The notes beneath the pieces were generated by a model. The model did no database searches, had not been told where the DNA came from, and worked only from the letters and a program-made list of their open reading frames with translations. Position numbers and translations under genes: made by a program. A stretch of 5,685 nt of DNA from Deltaproteobacteria bacterium. Lineage in GTDB: Bacteria; Desulfobacterota; DSM-4660; Desulfatiglandales; HGW-15. Below are positions 1 to 5,685 of this stretch, in pieces. Position 1 is the stretch's first letter; every line of letters starts with the position of its first letter. The stretch covers positions 1 to 5,685 of the forward strand of contig DAOVAK010000211.1 in the NCBI GenBank assembly GCA_030671095.1, written 5' to 3'.

Positions 1-369
1 TCAAATCTGGTTACTGAAAAGGAGATCAAAGAGGCATCAGTATTGAGAAAGGGAAGGCCCACCCCGGCGGACCAGAGAGATGGCATGAAACACGCATGGT
101 TGGGATCAATGGAAAGAATGAATCAAATGACGCTCCAGGAAAAGAGGGAATTGTTGGAGAGCATGTTTCCAGGGAAGGATGCACAGGGGCGGAAATACGG
201 TGTTTATCTTAGGAAAGATCCGAAGGGCTGGCAATATGAAATATATGGTGATTACAAAGGCATGAGAGGATACATCCTGAACAAGTCTAAGAAGGTAGAC
301 AATCCCTCCTCAGATCCTATCAATGGATTAGATCTTCAGACCATTGGTTTTTACCACGTTCAGGTTTAG
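1..369 (+). CDS. C-terminal part of an unidentified protein, possibly a serine-recombinase-type protein (5' end outside window)
   Basis: The frame is open from base 1 to the TAG at 367-369, so about 122 codons of a longer protein are probably present. A TTG at 43 is the first usable start inside the window, but it has no special support. The protein is basic and hydrophilic. It has a helical segment MTLQEKRELLESMF, then a GKDAQGRKYGVYLRK stretch and an aromatic beta-like segment (GWQYEIYGDY). A segment of the type 'lsleeKreLL..lf' followed by a short beta-rich tail resembles the end of large serine recombinases, from memory only, so the family call is weak. No catalytic domain, zinc ribbon or cysteine is visible. 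The last 42 bp overlap the 3' end of hdrB on the opposite strand. It could equally be an unrelated hypothetical protein. Confidence 0.5.
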   Translation, partial: SNLVTEKEIKEASVLRKGRPTPADQRDGMKHAWLGSMERMNQMTLQEKRELLESMFPGKDAQGRKYGVYLRKDPKGWQYEIYGDYKGMRGYILNKSKKVDNPSSDPINGLDLQTIGFYHVQV

Positions 370-1191
370 TCCCAGCTCCTTTCTGTCAAATCCCATGGCC
401 AAACCGAGAAGCTGAGATAGGTAGAGTACCGGCAATTTATAGCTTTCACCAAATTCTGATTCGATGCTCTTTTGATTATCATCGTACATGACGGAACAGA
501 AAGGGCAGACGAGACACATGGCATTTGCCCCTGCATCCGCAATATCATCCAGTTTTTCTTTGGCAACAGACATAGCCGTTTTTTCATCCACCGGCAGAAC
601 GGGCCCACCGCAGCATCTCTTCTTCCCCGCATACTCAACGACGCTTGCCCCTGTCAGGGCAACCAGGGCATCGAGGGTCCGGGGATCTTCCACTTCCTCA
701 AAGTGATCAAAGACCTCCGAGGGTTTGAGGTAATGACATCCATAATGGACGGCAATACGCAAATCACTGAGGCTTTTGGAAAAATGCCTCTTTATCTCCT
801 CCAGGCCTATTTCTTCATATAGAATACGGGCAAAGTGTCTCACTTTTACTCGGCCATCGTATCGGAGACCCACCCTGGACAACGCTTCGTTTACTTCATT
901 TTTTGTATCTTCTTCCGCTGCCAGCTGATACTCCACCTCCGCCAGGGCCGATGTGCAGGAGCTGCATAGCGTGCACAGATCTAAATTCCTTTCCTTCGCG
1001 AGAGCCAGATTGTAGGCCCCCAGGATGAGTGATGACCTGTGATCCGAGCTCTTGATGGGGAACCCGCAACAGATAAAACTATCCAGATCAACCAGCTCAA
1101 TCCCCAGCTTATCAGCCACTTCTCTCGCAGAGATTTCGTAGTTCCTGGATCTAGCGGGAATAGTACATCCTAAAAAGAGAGCGTATCTCAT
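328..1191 (-). CDS. hdrB: HdrB-like heterodisulfide reductase subunit B (two CCG domains)
   Basis: This is a cytoplasmic subunit of Hdr-type complexes. In methanogens HdrB reduces the CoM-S-S-CoB heterodisulfide on two noncubane [4Fe-4S] clusters; in bacteria the substrate is usually unknown. The 287-aa length is normal for the family. The N-terminal CCG motif is C9, C41-C42, C76 and C79, with an extra C73. The second is C152, C193-C194, C229 and C232, with an extra C226. Both are complete, so both clusters can be predicted. The N-terminus MRYALFLGCTIPAR is the usual HdrB start and fixes the ATG at 1189-1191. Upstream there is only a weak GGGA-type Shine-Dalgarno. No membrane segment is seen. 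It is the last gene of the block, 245 bp after hdrC, and its tail overlaps an opposing reading frame by 42 bp. The family is certain; the substrate is not. Confidence 0.95.
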   Translation of the reverse strand: MRYALFLGCTIPARSRNYEISAREVADKLGIELVDLDSFICCGFPIKSSDHRSSLILGAYNLALAKERNLDLCTLCSSCTSALAEVEYQLAAEEDTKNEVNEALSRVGLRYDGRVKVRHFARILYEEIGLEEIKRHFSKSLSDLRIAVHYGCHYLKPSEVFDHFEEVEDPRTLDALVALTGASVVEYAGKKRCCGGPVLPVDEKTAMSVAKEKLDDIADAGANAMCLVCPFCSVMYDDNQKSIESEFGESYKLPVLYLSQLLGLAMGFDRKELGLNLNVVKTNGLKI

Positions 1192-1268
1192 AGCTTAGTT
1201 CCCAGATGTTCGTTGTGTGTTGATAGCGGGTTCGTGATTCAATCTCCCGAACGTTAGCTCTGAATTCA

Positions 1269-1429
1269 GGAGTAATGGAGTAATGGAGTACTGGAGTGAT
1301 GCATGATTTGTTACCATAAATCAAATTTTTGTACACAGCATTCAAATGCATTGTTCGAAAGTCTCCATCTCTTATGTGAACGGAAGTTGTTCCTTCACAT
1401 TCCCCATTACTCCACTACTCCATCACTCC
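1269..1429. repeat. Facing arrays of an 8-bp tandem repeat between hdrC and hdrB
   Basis: The left array (1269-1300) is four exact 8-bp steps: GGAGTAAT, GGAGTAAT, GGAGTACT, GGAGTGAT. The right array (1406-1429) is three steps on the other strand: ATTACTCC, ACTACTCC, ATCACTCC. They can fold so that 1277-1300 pairs with 1406-1429 over 24 positions with two mismatches and one G-U pair, around a 105-base loop. The loop holds a second hairpin at 1374-1400. The unit does not code for a recognisable product in any frame. Placement inside the operon means it would be transcribed between hdrC and hdrB. Confidence 0.75.
1374..1400. repeat. Small hairpin inside the hdrC-hdrB intergenic element
   Basis: ATGTGAA (1374-1380) pairs with TTCACAT (1394-1400), and GGAA (1382-1385) pairs with TTCC (1390-1393). 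This leaves one bulged base (1381) and a four-base GTTG loop, an 11-bp stem in all. No T-run follows on either strand, so it is not a standard intrinsic terminator. It could be an RNA processing or stabilising structure in the hdrC-hdrB transcript. Confidence 0.5.
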
Positions 1430-1436
1430 AATCACT

Positions 1437-1910
1437 TTATTCTTCCGACAAGAGGTCCTTCACCACCTTACACGACGTGGGTAAGACGGGTAGATTGATC
1501 TTCTTCCGTTTCTTGTTGTCAAAATCATCAAGAGGATAGATGCGACCATGGGCCTTAATGAGATCCAACTGGGCCCTGACGCCTGTGGGGGCATGCCCCT
1601 CTTTTACGGCCATGTTTTTCAAAAGGGTCATAATTTCCGTAATCCTCACCCCCTGGGGGCATCTTTCCTGGCACGCATAACAACTCGAGCATAGCCAAAT
1701 GAAGTCGCTACCCAGGACCTCCTTCTTGAGTCCATAAAGGGCCAGGCGGATGATTCGGAGCGGATTAAATCTTTCGTTTACAGCGGTGATAGGGCAGCTT
1801 GCCGTGCACGTGCGGCAAGTGAAACAGGCCATGATCTTTTCACCGCCCGGCTGTTTGGCCAATTCATATTTGAAATTGGGGTCTGTGTTTTCAAGATTGA
1901 TATCAGCCAT
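1437..1910 (-). CDS. hdrC: HdrC-like heterodisulfide reductase subunit C (2x[4Fe-4S] ferredoxin)
   Basis: This is an electron-relay subunit between HdrA and HdrB. The 157-aa protein has two full CX2CX2CX3CP motifs: C29, C32, C35, C39-P and C74, C77, C80, C84-P. Between them is the helical linker typical of HdrC (around NPLRIIRLALYGL). The C-terminal 50 residues are basic and carry one extra cysteine, C147. There is no transmembrane segment, so it is the soluble HdrC form and not a QmoC or DsrM-type fusion with a cytochrome-b domain. The ATG at 1908-1910 is preceded by TGAGG (complement of 1918-1922) about seven bases upstream, a good Shine-Dalgarno. It lies 76 bp downstream of the HdrA2-MvhD gene and 245 bp upstream of hdrB, all on one strand. 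The assignment is firm. Confidence 0.94.
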   Translation of the reverse strand: MADINLENTDPNFKYELAKQPGGEKIMACFTCRTCTASCPITAVNERFNPLRIIRLALYGLKKEVLGSDFIWLCSSCYACQERCPQGVRITEIMTLLKNMAVKEGHAPTGVRAQLDLIKAHGRIYPLDDFDNKKRKKINLPVLPTSCKVVKDLLSEE

Positions 1911-1986
1911 GAAGTAACCTCACTTCGTGTCCCCACAGATTTATTCTACATGTTTGCCTTTCGTCAATAAACGCCCAGAGATGTCC

Positions 1987-3705
1987 TTAACGGTCCTTTC
2001 CCAACTCCCGTATAACATGCTCCGCTTTTGTTGCTATTCTAGAGAATTCCCAACCCATACCGGGTGCGCAGCTTTCAAAGAAAAGGCGCTCCTTTTCCAG
2101 GCCGACTTCTCCAAGGGCCTCCGCAATAATCTCTATCCGCTTTTTCGCCAGTCTGTTCCCCCTCACGGAACTGCAACTCTCATCGTGACATCCAATTATC
2201 ATCACGCCATCCGCACCGGATTCTAAAGCCTTCAACAAGTAATGCTGATCCACTCTTCCTGCACATGGGACCCTGACTATCTCAAGACCATTTGGCAATG
2301 GAAGCCCATATAAGGAGGCCATTCGGGCAGAATCGAATGCCGAATTCTCACAGCAAAACGCGACAAGGGAAACATTGTCCCCCTTATTATGACCAGGTCG
2401 GTTCTGCACCGCATTCTCAATCTCCCATATTATCTCATTATCCGTAAAGTGCGCAATCTGAATGGCATCCATGGGACAAGCGGCCGCACAGATACCACAG
2501 GCCTTGCAAGCCAGTTCATGGAATACTGGCTTCACCTCATAGTAGGATATGGCAAGGTGAGGACAGGAACGATAACAGGTTAGGCATTTGCCGCATTTTG
2601 CCTCATCAAACAGTAATCGCTTATCAGCAGCAACGGGCCCCCCTTTCCCCAAGAACTGGTGAATGTCCATCGCTGCGGCCTTTGCTTCTTCAATACCCTC
2701 TTCGAGTGAGGCAGGGCCCTTTGCAGAATCTACCACCCAAATTCCATGACGATTGGTATGAATCGGCTGATTATAGATGTTTTCACCCTGGAAAAAGCCA
2801 CTTCGGTCTGCCGTTATGCCCAATATGTTCGCAAGATGCATCATCTCTTTCGGGGCCTTGTAAGCCTCCTCCAGAATCAAGCAGTCCGGAAAGATGGTTA
2901 CTTTTTCCTCAAGTTCCTGGTCGTAATAGGAGACTGTGAGCTTATTCCTCCCCGTTTCGATCTCCGGCTTGATTCCCGTCAATTTGACAAAAAGAACACC
3001 CACTTCCCTCGCCCTGTGGGTGAGTCTTTCAAGGCCATAATCAGCCACTTGAAATTGGTCCACAAGGAAAATGACCGTGTTTTTTCCTTCTGACACCAGC
3101 TTTGCGGCCGCCTCGATTGCCCTCTTTTGAGAAAATGGGTTGGAGTGATGGGTAAATCCGCAGAGGAAAACGACCGTCCTGACAGAATCACCAGAAAAAA
3201 AGGGGTCATCCGCAGAAGAGGAGAGTATGGATTCCACCCATGACAGGTCCTTTATCTTCTCGGACTCATCCACTCCCCAGGACTCGAAATTGGCCATAGG
3301 AAATGGCTCGTTGGACAGCATGACGGCGCCTACCACTTTGCTTGTTCTGGCCTCGTCATTTCCTGTTAACCTCACCTGAAAGTTCCCGGGTGAGCCTTGA
3401 AATTCGAGGATCTCTGTGGGCGCCATAATTTCAATCCTCGGATCACCTTTTAAGTCCTCTATCAGAGAACCAAGTTCAGAAAGACGATCATCCGGGCTAC
3501 CCCATAGATGTGTATTACCAGCAATGCTTGCGGCTTGGTTGCATAGTAGGACCTCGTGACCGATTTTGGCCAGTTCCAGAGCGGCCAAATGCGCAACCGG
3601 ACCAGAGCCCACCACCAGCACTCTGGGAGAAAGATTCATGTCCACTATTTCCAGATTCTCTTTTGCATGCTGCCTGTTCATTTCTATCCGCCGTTTGTCA
3701 CCCAT
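1987..3705 (-). CDS. HdrA/QmoB-like iron-sulfur protein fused to a C-terminal MvhD domain
   Basis: The 572-aa protein has three parts. Residues about 28-350 are a degenerate HdrA flavoprotein core with Rossmann motif GSGPVAH (33-39); GIWVVDSAKGP (321-331) matches GIFVAGSAEGP of the neighbouring HdrA1. Residues 371-410 are a two-cluster ferredoxin: C371, C374, C377, C381-P and C400, C403, C406, C410-P. Residues about 446-568 are an MvhD domain with C452, C481, C506 and C511, the expected [2Fe-2S] ligands; the usual CxxC at its start is reduced to FCCENS. MvhD normally docks a hydrogenase or other donor on HdrA. The ~130-residue N-terminal HdrA domain, the inserted ferredoxin and the CSRVCC cysteines are missing. 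The acidic residue that normally ends the second Rossmann strand is replaced (C55-N56), so FAD binding is uncertain. The domain order resembles QmoB. The start is unclear: ATG at 3705 has no Shine-Dalgarno, while ATG at 3681 follows GGCGGA and ATG at 3639 is also possible. Confidence 0.9.
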   Translation of the reverse strand: MGDKRRIEMNRQHAKENLEIVDMNLSPRVLVVGSGPVAHLAALELAKIGHEVLLCNQAASIAGNTHLWGSPDDRLSELGSLIEDLKGDPRIEIMAPTEILEFQGSPGNFQVRLTGNDEARTSKVVGAVMLSNEPFPMANFESWGVDESEKIKDLSWVESILSSSADDPFFSGDSVRTVVFLCGFTHHSNPFSQKRAIEAAAKLVSEGKNTVIFLVDQFQVADYGLERLTHRAREVGVLFVKLTGIKPEIETGRNKLTVSYYDQELEEKVTIFPDCLILEEAYKAPKEMMHLANILGITADRSGFFQGENIYNQPIHTNRHGIWVVDSAKGPASLEEGIEEAKAAAMDIHQFLGKGGPVAADKRLLFDEAKCGKCLTCYRSCPHLAISYYEVKPVFHELACKACGICAAACPMDAIQIAHFTDNEIIWEIENAVQNRPGHNKGDNVSLVAFCCENSAFDSARMASLYGLPLPNGLEIVRVPCAGRVDQHYLLKALESGADGVMIIGCHDESCSSVRGNRLAKKRIEIIAEALGEVGLEKERLFFESCAPGMGWEFSRIATKAEHVIRELGKDR

Positions 3706-3740
3706 AATGGTGCTGAATTAATTTATTGAGACCAAATCTT

Positions 3741-5057
3741 TTACTGATCTATAACAACTCCCAAATATCTGGCCATTTCCAGGGCCGCCCTTTTCCCATG
3801 GGTGATGGATTCAGAGATATTCATGGGGCCTTCTGCACTCCCGGCCACAAAAATTCCCTTGTTTTGCGCTTGCTTCGGCGCAGTCAAGAACCCGTCCTTG
3901 TTAAGAGAAAGTCCGAGCATATCTTTAAAAAAACGATGCGAAGCAGAAGGCGTTATGCCGACAGAGAGAACGACCATATCAAAATCATCTGTAATCGTTC
4001 TCCGGGGCTCTTCATCATAAAAGCTTAAGGAGATGGTGTCATTGTCCGCTGGATAAAAATCTCCTGGAAGGCCCCTTATGAGGCGAATACTATTTCTGGC
4101 CTCCTCGTAATATCGCTCAAAGTCTTTACCGAAATTCTGAATGTCCATGTAAAACAGAGTTATCTGGATTTGGGGATGGTAATGGATGATTCTCAGGGCC
4201 ATCCTTAGGGCATAACCGCAACAGACCCTTGAACAGTAATCATGGTTTAGATGGGGGTCGCGGCTCCCCACGCACTGGATAAACGCTATGCTTTTTGGGG
4301 GAGCGTTGTCTGAGGGTCTATAAACGTCCCCTTGAAGGCGAAGCACCCTTTCCAGATCCATTTCTGTGACCATATTCTCGAACTGCTGGAAATTGAATCT
4401 ATTGATTTCTCTTGGATCAAAAGGCTCATACCCTGTTGCCAACAAAACGCCATCCACCTGACGACTACATATTTCCTCTTTTTCGTCAAAAGTGATCGCT
4501 CCCTCAGGGCAAACGGATTGACAAGACCGTTTCTCCTTCTCCTGGAGATTTGTGCATTTGAAGGGATCAATGGCATAAAAGGGATGAAGATGAGGAGAGG
4601 GGGCCGTAATAATGGCACCCTCTGGACACTTTTCGTAACAGAGCCCGCAGTCCGTGCATTTTTCAGAATCGATGAATCTTGGCCCAGATCGGAAGGATAC
4701 CTGGAACATCTTCCCATTTCGTTCTATGGCCTCAACCTCTGTTCGCAATTTCACCTCAAATCCACTGTCTCTGGAAGTCTCCTTCAGTCTAGCCTGAACC
4801 AGGCAGTAGTTACATTTGGCACATTTGTCTGTTGCTTTACAGGTGAAGTTGGCAGCATGACCCCCAATAAATGGCCTCCTCTCTATCAGAAGCACGTGAA
4901 CCCCCATCTGGGCCAGCTCCTGGGCTGCTGTCAGGCCCGCAATTCCTGCGCCTATAACGAGAACCTGTCTCTTATTTGCCATTGTTTTTGGGTTTCTTGC
5001 TCTAAGAAGATAGTCCTGACATTCGTCCATATCCAGGTCCCGCAGGATTGGAAACAC
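3741..5057 (-). CDS. HdrA/QmoA-like FAD and iron-sulfur oxidoreductase
   Basis: This is a short HdrA-type flavoprotein (438 aa, against about 650 for methanogen HdrA), lacking both the N-terminal HdrA domain and the C-terminal ferredoxin. The FAD Rossmann fold is intact: GAGIAG (36-41) with E59 ending the second strand and GG at 65-66. Next comes a four-cysteine site C73, C79, C82, C85. An inserted ferredoxin follows: C134, C137, C140, C144-P, then C168, C179, C183-P, where one expected cysteine is a lysine (K176). The HdrA signatures QCVGSRD (261-267) and CSRVCC (275-280) are present, as are FYMDIQNFG (302-310) and the second flavin motif GIFVAGSAEGP (401-411). Length and layout are close to QmoA, but it keeps more cysteines. 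It is the first gene of the block, ending 35 bp before the next. The longest start is GTG at 5057. ATG at 5030 has GGGA seven bases upstream, and ATG at 4982 would give MANKRQVLVIGAG. Confidence 0.92.
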   Translation of the reverse strand: MFPILRDLDMDECQDYLLRARNPKTMANKRQVLVIGAGIAGLTAAQELAQMGVHVLLIERRPFIGGHAANFTCKATDKCAKCNYCLVQARLKETSRDSGFEVKLRTEVEAIERNGKMFQVSFRSGPRFIDSEKCTDCGLCYEKCPEGAIITAPSPHLHPFYAIDPFKCTNLQEKEKRSCQSVCPEGAITFDEKEEICSRQVDGVLLATGYEPFDPREINRFNFQQFENMVTEMDLERVLRLQGDVYRPSDNAPPKSIAFIQCVGSRDPHLNHDYCSRVCCGYALRMALRIIHYHPQIQITLFYMDIQNFGKDFERYYEEARNSIRLIRGLPGDFYPADNDTISLSFYDEEPRRTITDDFDMVVLSVGITPSASHRFFKDMLGLSLNKDGFLTAPKQAQNKGIFVAGSAEGPMNISESITHGKRAALEMARYLGVVIDQ

Positions 5058-5129
5058 TCCTGGCAGGGGGACAAGGATTTCGGCATGGACGCGTATTTGT
5101 GGCCGGCATTCTTAGGGTCAATTGACTAT

Positions 5130-5158
5130 ATCGTAATGATACTCTGGCCACATTTCAA
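5130..5158 (-). promoter_or_regulatory. Candidate sigma70-type promoter of the Hdr-like operon
   Basis: On the minus strand, TTGAAA (5158-5153, 5/6 match to TTGACA) is followed after exactly 17 bases by TACGAT (5135-5130, 4/6 match to TATAAT). Transcription would start near 5123, about 65 bases before the GTG of the first gene. An overlapping alternative -10, TATCAT (5/6), lies a few bases upstream with a poorer -35. No operator or riboswitch fold is evident. The prediction rests only on consensus and position. Confidence 0.35.
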
Positions 5159-5248
5159 CTGCAAAAACGGAAAGGGAATCTTATTCCTGTGACCCCGGTA
5201 TGCCCGTTCATGCTCATGGGGCAAAAGGGCCCAAGTTTTGAGTATCGC

Positions 5249-5541
5249 TCATAAGTGTTGGCATTTGATGTTTGTATTCGGAGGCAATGCGTGTCTCCGA
5301 AAGGTGATATCTCAAAAAAAATTCCACCCAAACTCCGTAGTGGTCGGATCTTTGAGGCTTTACGCCCATAAACATATCGCAGAATCTCCCGTTTTTATTT
5401 GAAAAATCTTCCTTAAAGCCTCAAAGATCAGGCCACCGGCTACGAGCGAAATAGATATCACCTTGAGGAGCTTCGCATTGCCGAAGAATCGGCTAGCCAA
5501 TTATGACATACTGTCTCAGAAGATGGTGCCAACACTTTTGA
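5249..5541. repeat. Large imperfect palindrome, MITE-like element
   Basis: The two halves share four perfect blocks in mirrored order. AAGTGTTGGCA (5253-5263) pairs with 5527-5537, extending to 15 bp with one mismatch at 5249-5263/5527-5541. GGCAATGCG (5283-5291) pairs with 5474-5482. AAGGTGATATCT (5301-5312) pairs with 5453-5464. GATCTTTGAGGCTTTA (5347-5362) pairs with 5414-5429. The centre is a ~51-base AT-rich loop (5363-5413). The arms differ by indels, for example about 25 extra bases in the right arm between the two outermost blocks. No convincing open frame and no clear target-site duplication are seen. It sits between the transporter stop and the Hdr-operon promoter. A decayed non-autonomous element fits best; a role as terminator or insulator is possible, although there is no T-run. 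Confidence 0.75.
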
Positions 5542-5578
5542 AAGTTACCAAGTTTTTGGCTGTTTCAATAAGGCGTTT

Positions 5579-5685
5579 CTATGATCTTCGGGTTCGGATC
5601 CGCTCTGGGGTCATTTCGTCCTGTTCCTGCTGCACCTGCAAAAGCACAATGGCACATATGACCAGAATTCCGCCGAGGATTTGAA
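5579..5685 (-). CDS. 3' end of a membrane transporter gene, probably EamA/DMT family (partial)
   Basis: On the minus strand a frame enters from the right edge and ends at TAG (5581-5579), giving the last 34 residues. They begin with a hydrophobic helix QILGGILVICAIVLLQ and end with a charged, arginine-rich cytoplasmic tail (..QEQDEMTPERIRTRRS). A final helix starting 'ilGg.li..gv.l' followed by a short basic tail is the usual end of EamA/DMT (drug/metabolite) transporters. The fragment is short, so another membrane protein is possible. It runs in the same direction as the Hdr operon but is separated from it by about 520 bp including a large palindrome, so cotranscription is unlikely. Confidence 0.5.
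   Translation of the reverse strand, partial: QILGGILVICAIVLLQVQQEQDEMTPERIRTRRS

Noticed and set aside
472..822. Plus-strand open frames opposite hdrB
   Set aside because: They are antisense shadows of a gene with two intact CCG motifs.
1301..1350. Possible internal promoter for hdrB (TTGAAT on the minus strand)
   Set aside because: No acceptable -10 hexamer lies at a 16-18 base spacing; the AT-rich stretch alone is not enough.
1151..1351. Minus-strand 66-codon frame (..VLHYSITPEF..) between hdrC and hdrB
   Set aside because: Its ITP/HYS repeats are the translation of the 8-bp tandem array; such short proteins are usually repeat artefacts.
1269..1429. CRISPR array
   Set aside because: The units are 8 bp, directly abutting and on opposite strands; there are no unique spacers of 30-40 bp and no cas genes.
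2598..3093. Plus-strand open frames opposite the HdrA2-MvhD gene
   Set aside because: Shadow frames with low-complexity Ser/Pro content and no recognisable motif.
5175..5187. Short palindrome GGAATCTTATTCC as an operator or terminator
   Set aside because: Only 5 bp per arm with no T-run, and of a size expected by chance in AT-rich intergenic DNA.
4332..5192. Long plus-strand open frame (286 codons) opposite HdrA1
   Set aside because: It is antisense to a clear HdrA-type gene, has no coherent domain, and its cysteine- and tryptophan-rich composition is what the reverse of a cysteine-rich gene gives.
5463..5684. Plus-strand 73-codon frame at the right edge
   Set aside because: It runs over the right arm of the palindrome and antisense to the transporter 3' end, whose hydrophobic helix is far more protein-like.

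Overview
The window carries one four-gene block on the minus strand, read from right to left. It encodes a soluble heterodisulfide-reductase (Hdr)-type electron-transfer complex: an HdrA/QmoA-like flavoprotein (5057-3741), a second HdrA/QmoB-like protein fused to a C-terminal MvhD domain (3705-1987), HdrC (1910-1437) and HdrB (1191-328). Paired short HdrA proteins of this type, with HdrA-MvhD fusions and hdrC-hdrB, are typical of anaerobic bacteria, especially sulfate reducers and syntrophs (Desulfobacterota, some Firmicutes). I therefore infer such an anaerobe. No rRNA or other marker gene is present to place it more precisely.

Layout from the left. Positions 1-369 (+) are an open frame running in from the window edge, possibly the tail of a serine-recombinase-like protein; its 3' end overlaps the 3' end of hdrB by 42 bp. 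hdrB and hdrC are separated by 245 bp, which is long for an operon. That gap contains two facing arrays of an 8-bp unit (GGAGTRRT-like) flanking a small hairpin. The HdrA2-MvhD and HdrA1 genes follow with short spacers (76 and 35 bp). Upstream of HdrA1 is about 520 bp without a complete gene. It holds a plausible sigma70-type promoter for the operon and a ~290-bp imperfect palindrome whose two halves share four perfect blocks in mirrored order, which looks like a MITE-like element. At the right edge, on the minus strand, are the last 34 codons of a membrane protein, probably an EamA/DMT-type transporter.

How the genes work together (inference from family knowledge): HdrB carries two CCG motifs for noncubane [4Fe-4S] clusters and would be the thiol/disulfide site. 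HdrC, with two [4Fe-4S] clusters, wires HdrB to the HdrA pair. HdrA1 has the intact FAD site and HdrA2 supplies two [4Fe-4S] clusters plus an MvhD [2Fe-2S] domain, the usual docking point for an electron donor or acceptor. No hydrogenase, formate dehydrogenase, FlxABCD or membrane QmoC subunit lies in the window, so the redox partner is unknown. The most interesting points are the complementary loss of parts in the two HdrA paralogs, the use of hdrC-hdrB where Qmo operons usually carry qmoC, and the two palindromic repeat structures.
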